From: DATKZH01 sp964475955
GTDB lineage: Bacteria > Planctomycetota > Planctomycetia > Pirellulales > Thermoguttaceae
Direction: 5' to 3'
NCBI GenBank assembly: GCA_964475955.1
Contig: CAYYZY010000130.1
Span: 1-22,478 of the forward strand
DNA: 22,478 bases
The notes beneath the pieces were generated by a model that worked only from the letters and a program-made list of their open reading frames with translations, ran no database searches and had not been told where the DNA came from. How positions within the stretch are numbered: the stretch's first letter is position 1; each line of letters starts with the position of its first letter. Shown here piece after piece: positions 1-7,097 of this stretch. The translations under genes and the position numbers were made by a program.

Positions 1-48
1 CGACCACCGAGATCTACACTCTTTCCCTACACGACGCTCTTCCGATCT
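1..48 (+). other. Illumina adapter contamination at contig end
   Basis: These bases match the 3' part of the Illumina TruSeq universal/P5 adapter, including GATCTACACTCTTTCCC and ending in GCTCTTCCGATCT. Genomic sequence begins at about base 49. This is an untrimmed library adapter carried into the assembly. It marks the physical end of the contig and should not be annotated as biology. Confidence 0.98.
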
Positions 49-148
49 TGGGCAGAAACCGCATCAGCGTGCCCAGTGCGAAATCCCCCCGATAAACCAG
101 CCGCTCTTCCAGGCTGATCCGCAGGATGGTCCAGGAGGTGAGGGGCAT
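49..148 (-). CDS. ABC-2 type transporter permease, N-terminal fragment
   Basis: Reading the minus strand from an ATG at 148-146 gives about 33 residues containing SLEERLVYRGDFALGTLMRF before running into the adapter at base 48. This N-terminus resembles the permease subunits (COG4587-like, from memory) that pair with the ATPase type encoded just upstream at 314-1312. The protein would form the membrane channel half of an export or lipid/drug-type ABC transporter. No Shine-Dalgarno sequence is visible before the ATG, because that stretch is occupied by the TTCATCC repeat. The gene is truncated by the contig edge, not by mutation. The fragment is short, so the family call is moderately secure and the substrate is unknown. 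Confidence 0.7.
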
Positions 149-149
149 G

Positions 150-235
150 GAAGGATGAAGGATGAAGGATGAAGGATGAATGGTGAATGATGAACGGTGA
201 ATGGTGAATGGTGAATGGTGAATGGTGAATGGGTA
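150..235. repeat. GGATGAA / GGTGAAT short tandem repeat tract
   Basis: About four tandem units of GGATGAA are followed by about six units of the variant GGTGAAT, some imperfect. The tract fills most of the gap between an ABC ATPase gene and its permease gene on the minus strand. A 21-base segment (162-182) is perfectly complementary to 311-331, so the two arms form an inverted repeat around 128 bases. The unit length and lack of conserved spacers rule out CRISPR. Confidence 0.9.
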
Positions 236-310
236 ATGCGGCCGTATGGCCGTACTGCGGTATTCAGTCAGGAATACTCAACCATCCACGGCTAACGACC
301 GAGCACTTCG

Positions 311-331
311 CATTCATCCTTCATCCTTCAT
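311..331. repeat. Inverted copy of the GGATGAA tract, overlapping the ATPase stop
   Basis: This 21-base stretch of TTCATCC units is the exact reverse complement of 162-182. It overlaps the 3' end of the ABC ATPase gene. The stop codon (minus strand TGA at 316-314) and the last residues MKDEG are encoded by the repeat itself. In the minus-strand transcript the two arms could pair into a 21-bp stem between the ATPase and permease cistrons. Confidence 0.85.
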
Positions 332-1312
332 CTTCTCTTCGTTGAGCGCGAACATGTCGGCGATGACTTCTTCGAGCGGGGGGTCTTCGACGCTGACGTC
401 GCGGACCTGGTGCCGGGCGAGGATGGTGGAGAGAACGTCGGGCACGGTCGCCCGGGGCACGCGAAAACGGACACGGGGGGCCTGGTGCGAAATGACCTCG
501 CCGAACCGCTCCAGCTCGTCGGGGAGGTGCCCGTTGGCCATCTCCAGGGAGATCACCTTGTGTCCGCTGAACCGGCCGATGATCCCGGCGAGCGACCCGT
601 CGTAGACGATCCGGCCCATCGCGATAATCACCACGCGGCTGCACAACGCGGCCACGTCCTTCATGTAGTGGCTGGTGAGCAGGATCGTGATCTTCCGGGC
701 CTCCTGGTAGTGCCGCAGGAAGCTCTGGATCTTGTACTGGGCGATCACGTCGAGCCCGATGGTCGGCTCGTCGAGGAAGAGGACGTCGGGCGAGTGGAGC
801 AACGCGGCGATCAGCTCCATCTTCATGCGCTCGCCCAGGGAAAGCTCGCGCACCGGCTGGCTCAGAAGGTCGCGCACGCCGAGCAGGTCGGTCAGTTCGT
901 CGCGGGTGTGCAGGAAGCGATCGGGCTCGATGCGGTAGATCTGCTGGTGCAGCCGGAACGACTCGGCGGCCGGCAGGTCCCACCAGAGCTGGTTCTTCTG
1001 GCCCATCACCAGCGCGAACCGGCGGCGGTAGGCGTTCTCCCGCTTCCAGGGGACGTGGCCCAGCACCCGGGCGGTGCCGTCGGTTGGCGTGATCACGCCG
1101 GAGAGGAGCTTGAGGGTGGTCGTCTTGCCGGCCCCGTTGGGTCCGAGGAAGGCGACGAACTGCCCCTGGTCGACGGTGAGGTCGATACCGCGGACCGCCT
1201 CCACGCTGCGGTACTTCCGGCGAAACAGCCCGGCCAGGGAGGCCCCGAGCCCCTCCCTCTTCTGGTACACCTGGTACGACTTCGACAGGTTTTCGATCGC
1301 GATGACTGGCAT
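314..1312 (-). CDS. ABC transporter ATP-binding protein (NatA-like)
   Basis: A 332-residue ABC ATPase that powers an ABC-2 type transporter at the cytoplasmic face of the membrane. Visible motifs are Walker A GPNGAGKT at 57-64, the Q-loop in MGQKNQ near 103-108, the signature LSLGERM at 157-163, Walker B VLFLDEP at about 177-183 and the switch histidine in LLTSHYMKD near 215. A C-terminal extension of about 90 residues after the nucleotide-binding domain fits the COG4586-like group. The frame stays open to about 1633, but homology begins at the ATG at 1312-1310, which I chose as start. The partner permease lies 165 bases downstream. The final residues and stop codon come from the GGATGAA repeat, so the natural C-terminus may have been replaced. 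The transported substrate is unknown. Confidence 0.93.
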   Translation of the reverse strand: MPVIAIENLSKSYQVYQKREGLGASLAGLFRRKYRSVEAVRGIDLTVDQGQFVAFLGPNGAGKTTTLKLLSGVITPTDGTARVLGHVPWKRENAYRRRFALVMGQKNQLWWDLPAAESFRLHQQIYRIEPDRFLHTRDELTDLLGVRDLLSQPVRELSLGERMKMELIAALLHSPDVLFLDEPTIGLDVIAQYKIQSFLRHYQEARKITILLTSHYMKDVAALCSRVVIIAMGRIVYDGSLAGIIGRFSGHKVISLEMANGHLPDELERFGEVISHQAPRVRFRVPRATVPDVLSTILARHQVRDVSVEDPPLEEVIADMFALNEEKMKDEG

Positions 1313-1321
1313 GGTGTCTCG

Positions 1322-1327
1322 ATTATA
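1322..1327 (-). promoter_or_regulatory. Possible -10 element (TATAAT) for the ABC operon
   Basis: The minus strand reads TATAAT ending nine bases before the ATG of the ATPase gene, a perfect -10 match. No good -35 is visible at 16-18 bases. If used, transcription would start about at the ATG and give a nearly leaderless mRNA, which agrees with the lack of an obvious Shine-Dalgarno. The call is tentative. Confidence 0.3.
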
Positions 1328-1830
1328 GGTGCCGCCCCGTGGCGGGGAAGCGGAGGGTCGGCGCGCTTGCCTGGCACGTGGACCGGTTTCCGGGTCCCCT
1401 GCCGATCGCGCTCGTTTTGGCTGGGCGACGAGGCCGGGCCGCCCGTCGCAAAGCCGTAGCGGCGAGGGGGACATCGTTCCCACGCTCGGAGGGGCCGCTC
1501 GGCCCATTCGGCCGATCTCGAGGCCCGATGCCCCCGCCAGGTGGCCTCCATCCCCCGGATGGGATGAGGCGGCGCGGGCATGTGGGGCCGCAGCAACGAA
1601 AATCCCTGCGCGGGGTGTGGCTGGCCGTGGCAAAACCGAATAGAATTAGGAGGTTGAGCGAAGATTTCTGGATCGCAAGACGCGGTTTCCCACCTTCGGC
1701 GGCCCTCGGTTTTCCGGCCGGCAGCGTCCTCATCCGGATCCGCCGCGGCTTCCATGCGATGCTTCGGCCGCCGAACCCCACGTTCACGCCTACCTAACGA
1801 TGAGGGCCTTCATACGAGAGGAGGTTTCCC
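1328..1830. other. Intergenic region between divergent ABC and DoxX genes
   Basis: About 500 bases without a convincing gene. Frames open here on both strands are high-GC shadows with arginine/proline-rich, low-complexity translations and no recognisable domain. The only signals seen are the TATAAT on the minus strand, a TAGAAT on the plus strand at 1641-1646 that could be a -10 for the DoxX gene, and the strong Shine-Dalgarno AGAGGAGG at 1817-1824. Confidence 0.6.
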
Positions 1831-2877
1831 CTGAGCCACGGCAAGTTTCAGCTCGGCACGGTCGCGGTGGTGATGTTCGTCATCCTGCGCGTGACCATTG
1901 GATGGCACTTCCTCTATGAGGGAGTGTGGAAGATCGTCAACGCGGACAAGTTCTCCGCCGCGGGCTTTCTCGGCGCGGCGAAGGGACCGGCCGCCCCGAT
2001 GTTCTATTGGATGGTGCCCGACATCGAGGGGCGCGAGCGTTTGACGCTCACCGAGCGCATCGACGACGACGGCAACGTCTGGGTCACCAGCAGGGCCTAC
2101 GACAGGGCCTGGGTGCAGATCAAGGACCGGGTCGTCGACCAATACAAGCTCGGCCCGGACCAGGTGAAAAAAGCCAACGAGCTGTGCAAGCTGTACCGCC
2201 GTTCGCTCGAGGAGTACTTGACCGAGAATCGCGAGGAGATCGAGGGCTACTTCGGCAGCCTCAAGCGGCTCAAGGAGCGGAAGGCTTCCGACGCCAACGG
2301 CGCCGCCCACGAGAAGAAGCGCGTCTGGGACGAGCAGATGAAACTGCGCGCGGAAGTGAACGGGTGGCTTTCCGATCTCGAGGGGATGGGCGAAGAATAT
2401 AGGCTGGCGCTTTGGGAGATCCTCAACGAGGACCAGAAGGCCCGCGGCCCGATCCGCGCCCCGATCAGCCGGGCCGACGCCCTGCCGGTCGAGCTTCCGG
2501 TCGCGGTCACGTGGTCCGGGCTGCTCGACTTCGCCGTAACGTACGGCCTCTCGGCGATCGGCCTGTGCCTGATTCTCGGTTTCTGCACACGGTTGGCCGC
2601 GCTGGGGGGGGCCGCGTTTCTGTTCACGGTGGTCCTGGTTCAGATGCCGTGGCCGACGGTCTATCCGCCGCCCCCCGAAGTGGTGGGCCACGCCCTGTTG
2701 GTCGACAAGAACTTCGTGGAAATGGTCGCCATGCTGCTTTTGGCCGCCACGGCCGTGGGTCGCTGGGGCGGCCTCGACTTCTTCGTCTACCACTGGCTCG
2801 GCCGGCCGATCATCGAGCGGTGCTGCGGCCGGAAGGCGGACGAATCCGCAAAGCCCAAGCAGCACGAAGACCAATAG
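1831..2877 (+). CDS. DoxX-family membrane protein with large helical insert
   Basis: A 348-residue DoxX/DoxD-like integral membrane protein; members are linked to quinone-dependent oxidation (thiosulfate:quinone oxidoreductase small subunit) or redox homeostasis. A first membrane helix lies near residues 8-29, followed by the typical WHFLYEGVWK. A soluble, charged and strongly helical insert spans about 40-200. The remaining hydrophobic helices follow in the last 130 residues (around ILGFCTRLAALGGAAF and FVEMVAMLLLAATAVG). The usual family is about 130-180 residues, so the insert is the oddity. I chose CTG 1831 as start because GGAGG at 1820-1824 sits 6 bases before it and the reading keeps all of helix 1; GTG at 1867 would remove a third of that helix. 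It is first in a same-strand run with two oxidoreductases and an isomerase-like gene. The DoxX call is good and the function is inferred. Confidence 0.85.
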   Translation: MSHGKFQLGTVAVVMFVILRVTIGWHFLYEGVWKIVNADKFSAAGFLGAAKGPAAPMFYWMVPDIEGRERLTLTERIDDDGNVWVTSRAYDRAWVQIKDRVVDQYKLGPDQVKKANELCKLYRRSLEEYLTENREEIEGYFGSLKRLKERKASDANGAAHEKKRVWDEQMKLRAEVNGWLSDLEGMGEEYRLALWEILNEDQKARGPIRAPISRADALPVELPVAVTWSGLLDFAVTYGLSAIGLCLILGFCTRLAALGGAAFLFTVVLVQMPWPTVYPPPPEVVGHALLVDKNFVEMVAMLLLAATAVGRWGGLDFFVYHWLGRPIIERCCGRKADESAKPKQHEDQ

Positions 2878-2940
2878 GGAAGGTGACACCGGAGGACGAA
2901 TGAGCGGCCCCCCGAAGGTGGGCTTCCGACCACCCCTTCG

Positions 2941-2982
2941 GAGGACCGAGGAGGACCGAGGAGACCGAGGAGACCGAGGAAC
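2941..2982. repeat. GACCGAGGA short tandem repeat
   Basis: Four to five tandem copies of a 9-10 base unit (GAGGACCGAG, then GAGACCGAG) lie between the DoxX stop and the Gfo/Idh start. The unit resembles the other purine-rich short repeats found at gene ends in this window. No coding role is visible. Confidence 0.85.
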
Positions 2983-2999
2983 CGATAAGGTGAGGTGGC

Positions 3000-4712
3000 A
3001 TGTATTTATCTCCTGAAGAGCGAGCGGCGGCCCGCGAGGACTTCCGCCAAACGGTCGACGGCGGCCTCTCGCGCCGCGACTTCGTCAAGGGCGGCCTCGC
3101 CGCGGGCGTGGTCTCCGGCGGCGGCCTGGGCGCGTTCTACTTCGGCTACGAGGCGTCGGTTGAGAACCCGGTCCGCGTGGCCGTGCTCGGCACGGGCGAC
3201 GAGGGGAACGTGCTGATCGGCGCGATCAACCCCGACTACGTCCAGGTGACCGCGATCGCCGACGTGCGCCCGTTCAACCAGCACCGGGCCTTCCACGGCG
3301 ACCATTCCAGCGAGTTCGCCTTGAAGCACCGCCCGGGCCTGATGGCCAAGTACGGCTGGAAGACCGAGGACGAGGCCCGCAAGCACGTCAAGGTCTACGG
3401 CCACTACGAGGAGTTGCTCGAAGAGCAGAAAGACATCGAGGCGGTGATCATCGCCCTGCCGCTCCACCTGCACGCCCCGGCAGCCATCAAGGCCATGCAG
3501 GCCGGGCTGCACGTGCTGACCGAGAAGCTGATGGGGCACAGCGTGGCCGACTGCAAGGACATGGCCCGCTCCGCCTACCAGACTCGCCGGCACCTGGCCA
3601 CCGGCCACCAGCGCCACTACAACATCCTCTACGCCGACGCGATGGACACGATCAAGCGCGGCATCCTCGGCGATCTGCACTACATTCGCGCGCAGTGGCA
3701 CCGCGGCAACCTGCCGGGCCGCGACAGTTGGCAGCAGCCCCTGCCCTACGACATCAAGCCCGACGATCCGCTGGCCGACAAGCTCACCAGTACGCTGAAG
3801 AGCTGGAAGAAGAGGCTCGAGAAGGCGCGCGGCCGGGACATCGACGTGTGGCGCAAGCGCGTCGCCCAAATCGAGGCCCAGATTGCCGACGCCGCCCTGA
3901 AGGGCAAGGCCAAGGACTTGGGCTACACGGCGAAACAGTTCAAGGACGCTTCCGGCAAGGTGGTCTGGGATCGCCCGGCGGCCGAGGAGCTGATCCGCTG
4001 GCGGCTCTGGGAGCGGACCGGCGGCGGCCTGATGGCCGAGCTGGGAAGCCACCAGCTCGACGCGGCCAGCATCTTCATCTCGGCCATGCACGGTGGCGAG
4101 AAGCAGCACCCGCTCAACGTGGCCGCCATCTCCAACCGGCCCATTTTCGCGCACGACCGCGAGGCCGACGACCACGTCTGCTGCATGTTCGAGTTCCCCG
4201 CCCCGGGCTACGATCCCAACGACCCGAACGGGCGGCGCAAGAAGATCGGCGTGCAGTACGCCTCGATCAACGGCAACGGGTTCGGCGGTTACGGGGAGAT
4301 CGTGTTCGGCACGAAGGCGACGCTGATCCTGGAGCGCGAGCAGGAGGCGCTTCTCTACCGCGGCCCCTCGCAGAGCAAGGTGTCGACCGACAAGACGGCC
4401 GGCGCGACCATGGACACCACCGACACGATGGCGGCGCAGACCGCCGAGGCCAAGGGGCCCACGGAGGTAAGCCGCGGCTACACCGAGCAGATCGAGCACT
4501 GGGCGTGGTGCATTCGGCGGAACCCGAACCTGTCCGATCCGAAGATCCAGCCCAAGTGCCACCCCAAGGTGGCCCTCGCCGACGCGGTCATCGCCCTGAC
4601 CACCAACCTCGCCGCCGAGAAGGGCGAGGTCGTCGAGTTCAAGCCGGAGTGGTTCGACCCCAGCAGCGACGAAACCCCCGAAGGAGACGAGCCGAGCGTC
4701 CCCGTGGCGTGA
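3000..4712 (+). CDS. Gfo/Idh/MocA oxidoreductase, Tat-type N-terminus (paralog 1)
   Basis: A 570-residue NAD(P)-dependent oxidoreductase of the Gfo/Idh/MocA family, which oxidises or epimerises sugars and cyclitols. A twin-arginine motif SRRDFVKGG at 24-32 precedes a hydrophobic stretch (33-50), suggesting Tat export or anchoring. The Rossmann motif GTGDEG is at 64-69, an EKP-equivalent EKLMGHS at 175-181, HQRHYN at 203-208, and the catalytic-type G-x-H-x-x-D in ELGSHQLD at 347-354. Residues about 256-320 form a charged, probably coiled-coil insertion within the C-terminal domain. At 570 residues it is much longer than the usual 330-450. It follows the DoxX gene by 122 bases and is followed by a close paralog in the same register for the first 255 residues. 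The family call is secure; the substrate is unknown. Confidence 0.93.
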   Translation: MYLSPEERAAAREDFRQTVDGGLSRRDFVKGGLAAGVVSGGGLGAFYFGYEASVENPVRVAVLGTGDEGNVLIGAINPDYVQVTAIADVRPFNQHRAFHGDHSSEFALKHRPGLMAKYGWKTEDEARKHVKVYGHYEELLEEQKDIEAVIIALPLHLHAPAAIKAMQAGLHVLTEKLMGHSVADCKDMARSAYQTRRHLATGHQRHYNILYADAMDTIKRGILGDLHYIRAQWHRGNLPGRDSWQQPLPYDIKPDDPLADKLTSTLKSWKKRLEKARGRDIDVWRKRVAQIEAQIADAALKGKAKDLGYTAKQFKDASGKVVWDRPAAEELIRWRLWERTGGGLMAELGSHQLDAASIFISAMHGGEKQHPLNVAAISNRPIFAHDREADDHVCCMFEFPAPGYDPNDPNGRRKKIGVQYASINGNGFGGYGEIVFGTKATLILEREQEALLYRGPSQSKVSTDKTAGATMDTTDTMAAQTAEAKGPTEVSRGYTEQIEHWAWCIRRNPNLSDPKIQPKCHPKVALADAVIALTTNLAAEKGEVVEFKPEWFDPSSDETPEGDEPSVPVA

Positions 4713-4737
4713 CGTTTCCCGTCGATGCGACGCGGCA

Positions 4738-4832
4738 CCGTTTCGCCGTCGACCGCCGCCGCACCGTTTAGCCGTCGACGGCACGTCGACGCCGCAGAAC
4801 GCCCGTTTAGCCGTCGACGGCACGTCGACGCC
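4738..4832. repeat. Direct repeat with GCCGTCGACGGC palindrome
   Basis: Two exact 29-base copies (4765-4793 and 4804-4832) repeat with a 39-base period, and a decayed third copy begins near 4738. Each contains GTTTAGCCGTCGACGG and the perfect palindrome GCCGTCGACGGC. The repeat sits between the two paralogous oxidoreductase genes. It could be a protein-binding array or a dispersed repeat; I cannot tell which. Confidence 0.85.
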
Positions 4833-4931
4833 AGTCACGAAACCCACGCATTTGCAGCCCCCGGGCTTCCCAGGCCGTCGCCCGACAACCCAGAAATCCA
4901 ACGCAAAGCGAACGATAGAAGGCAATTCACG

Positions 4932-6695
4932 ATGGACCTATCTCCGGAAGAAAAACAGATCGGCAAGGAGAATTTCCAGGCGGCCATCGGCAGCCCGCAT
5001 CTCCGCCGCGACTTCCTCCAGAAAGGGATCGAGCAGGGGATCACGTCGGGCGGCGGCCTCGGGTCGTACTACTTCGGCTACCCGAAGTCGATCGGCGATC
5101 CGATCCGCGTCGGCTTCCTGGGCACGGGCGACGAAGGCAACGTGCTCATCGGCGCGCTCAACCCCGATTTCGTCGAGGTCGCGGCCATCGCCGACGTCCG
5201 CCCGTACAACGTCCACCGGGCATTCCACGGCGACCACGACAGCGCCAACACGCTGGCGGTCCGCTGCGGCCTGATGGAGAAATACGGCTACAAGACGGAA
5301 GACGCGGCCCGGGAGCACGTCAACGTCTACACCGACTACCGCGACCTGCTCCGCGAAGAGAAGGACCTCGACGCGGTGATCATCGCCCTCCCCCTGCACC
5401 TGCACGCCCCGGCGGCCGTCGCCGCCATGAACCGGGGCCTGCACGTGCTCACCGAGAAGCTGATGGCCCACAGCGTCCACGAGGCGAAGCAGATGGCCCG
5501 GGTGGCCCTCGAGAAGAACGTCCACCTGGCCACCGGCCACCAGCGCCACTACAACATCCTCTACGACAACGCCGTCGAGATGATCGGCTCCGGCCTGCTC
5601 GGCAAGCTGCACTACATTCGGGCGCAGTGGCACCGCGGCAACCTGCCGGGCACCGACAGTTGGCAGCAGCCCATGCCGCGCGACGTCAAGCCGGACGACG
5701 CGCTGGCGGGCAAGCTCGAAGAAACGCTCGGCGCTTGGCGCGACAAGCTCGTGAAGGTCGAAAAGGAGTACGACAGGCTGCTCAAGGACTCGAAGGCCGA
5801 CGAGAAGAAGGTCAGCGAGAAGCGGCGCGAGGTCGAGGCCTGGCGGGCCAAGGTCGCGCAGAAAAAGGCGCAGCTCGAAGACGCGAAGATCAAGGACGAG
5901 GCCAAGGAGTACGGCTACCGGGACGCCCTGATCGAGGGCGTGTACGAGCGGCCCGCCATCGAGGAGCTGATCCGCTGGCGCCTGTGGAACCGGACCGGCG
6001 GCGGCCTGATGGCCGAGCTGGGAAGCCACCAGCTCGACGCCGCCAGCATCTTCATCGCCGCCATGTTCGGGGGCAAGAAGCAGTACCCGCTGAGCGTCGC
6101 CGCCATGGCGAACCGGCCGTTGTTCCCGCTCGACCGCGACGTCGACGACCACGTCTACTGCCTGTTCGAGTTCCCCACGCCCGAATACGACCCCAAGGAC
6201 GAGTACCACCGCCGCAAGACGATCAGCGTGGCGTACGCCTCGATCAACGGGAACGGCTTCGGGGGGTACGGCGAGACGGTGTTCGGCACCGACGGCACAC
6301 TGGTGCTGGAACGTGAACAGGACGCGCTTCTGTACAAGACCTCGGCCGTCTCCAGCAAGATCAAGGTCGCCGGCGGCCCCGGGATCGTGCTCGACGAAGA
6401 CGGCGACCCGGTCTCGGCGGCCGTCGCCACCCAAGCCCTGGCCGAGGCGGAGCGGGGCTACACCGAGCAGATCGAGCACTGGGCCGCGTGCATTCGGGAG
6501 AATCCGAACAACTCCGACCCCGCCCTCCAGCCGCACTGCCATCCCAAGGTCGCCCTGGCCGACGCGGTGATCGCCCTGGCAACGAACATCGCCGCCCGCA
6601 AAGGCGGCCGCGTCGCCTTCGATCCCGACTGGTTCGATCCCCGAAGCGACAAGACGCCCGAAGATATCAAGCCGGGCGTGGGCGAGGTTGCTTGA
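4932..6695 (+). CDS. Gfo/Idh/MocA oxidoreductase (paralog 2)
   Basis: A 587-residue paralog of the gene at 3000-4712, aligned without gaps through about residue 255. It keeps GTGDEG at 64-69, EKLMAHS near 175-181, HQRHYN at 203-208 and ELGSHQLD near 362-369. The frame is open from about 4725, but the ATG at 4932 has AGAAGG at 4917-4922 and matches the first residues of the paralog (MDLSPEE against MYLSPEE), so I chose it. The RR pair is kept (LRRDFL, 24-29), but the following segment KGIEQGITSGG is charged and polar, so Tat export is doubtful here. The helical insertion (about 256-338) is 17 residues longer than in paralog 1 and very rich in Lys/Glu. The copies have diverged, suggesting distinct substrates or a hetero-oligomer. 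Confidence 0.92.
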   Translation: MDLSPEEKQIGKENFQAAIGSPHLRRDFLQKGIEQGITSGGGLGSYYFGYPKSIGDPIRVGFLGTGDEGNVLIGALNPDFVEVAAIADVRPYNVHRAFHGDHDSANTLAVRCGLMEKYGYKTEDAAREHVNVYTDYRDLLREEKDLDAVIIALPLHLHAPAAVAAMNRGLHVLTEKLMAHSVHEAKQMARVALEKNVHLATGHQRHYNILYDNAVEMIGSGLLGKLHYIRAQWHRGNLPGTDSWQQPMPRDVKPDDALAGKLEETLGAWRDKLVKVEKEYDRLLKDSKADEKKVSEKRREVEAWRAKVAQKKAQLEDAKIKDEAKEYGYRDALIEGVYERPAIEELIRWRLWNRTGGGLMAELGSHQLDAASIFIAAMFGGKKQYPLSVAAMANRPLFPLDRDVDDHVYCLFEFPTPEYDPKDEYHRRKTISVAYASINGNGFGGYGETVFGTDGTLVLEREQDALLYKTSAVSSKIKVAGGPGIVLDEDGDPVSAAVATQALAEAERGYTEQIEHWAACIRENPNNSDPALQPHCHPKVALADAVIALATNIAARKGGRVAFDPDWFDPRSDKTPEDIKPGVGEVA

Positions 6696-6733
6696 ACCTT
6701 GCGCCCAACTCGGGTATCCTGGCGCCGGCCTGA

Positions 6734-7012
6734 GGAGGGGATCCGCACGGGAAAGGGGATTCTCGCAAAGACGCGAAGGCGCAAAGAAGGAAGAGGGGGT
6801 TGGGTGACGTAGCCGCTGACCGGGCGCAACGCGTCTATCAAGTCGGGATTGTGGGAGCGCAGTCGGGCCGGCGATGTCAAGGCGGCCCCCGAGGTGCGAC
6901 TTCGATCCGCCGCCCGTCTCACGCGGACGTCGCCTTGACCTTCTCGTCTGTTTTGTTCTCTTCTTTGCGTCTTGACGCCTTTGCGAGAGCCTCCCGTGGG
7001 CGGATCCTCCGC
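6734..7012. repeat. Imperfect inverted-repeat element, about 280 bp
   Basis: The arms at about 6734-6790 and 6957-7012 are imperfect reverse complements. They share GGATCC, an ACGGGA block and the core CTCGCAAAG...CGCAAAGAA (27-base core at 6762-6788 and 6961-6987). The core resembles the AAGACGCAAAGGCGCAAAG repeat I know as dispersed in planctomycete and other genomes. The middle of about 165 bases has no convincing gene. The element occupies most of the 402-base gap (6696-7097) between the second oxidoreductase and the TIM-barrel gene. It could be a miniature inverted-repeat element or a large hairpin. Confidence 0.7.
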
Positions 7013-7097
7013 CTCCCAGCCCGATCGCTTCGGCGGTAGCTCGGGCTTTGACGGGACCGATCCGTTCACGCGACTTGCGCCAACGAAGGAGATTCTC

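Noticed and set aside
150..235. CRISPR array
   Set aside because: Units are only 7 bases, with no 25-40 base repeats, no unique spacers and no cas genes.
410..1459. Plus-strand open frame of about 350 codons
   Set aside because: It is the shadow of the ABC ATPase on the opposite strand.
4765..4832. CRISPR-like pair of 29-base repeats
   Set aside because: There are only two exact copies separated by 10 bases, too short for a spacer, and no cas genes.
3006..4925. Minus-strand open frame of about 640 codons
   Set aside because: It is antisense to the first oxidoreductase, which has clear family motifs; the antisense translation has none.
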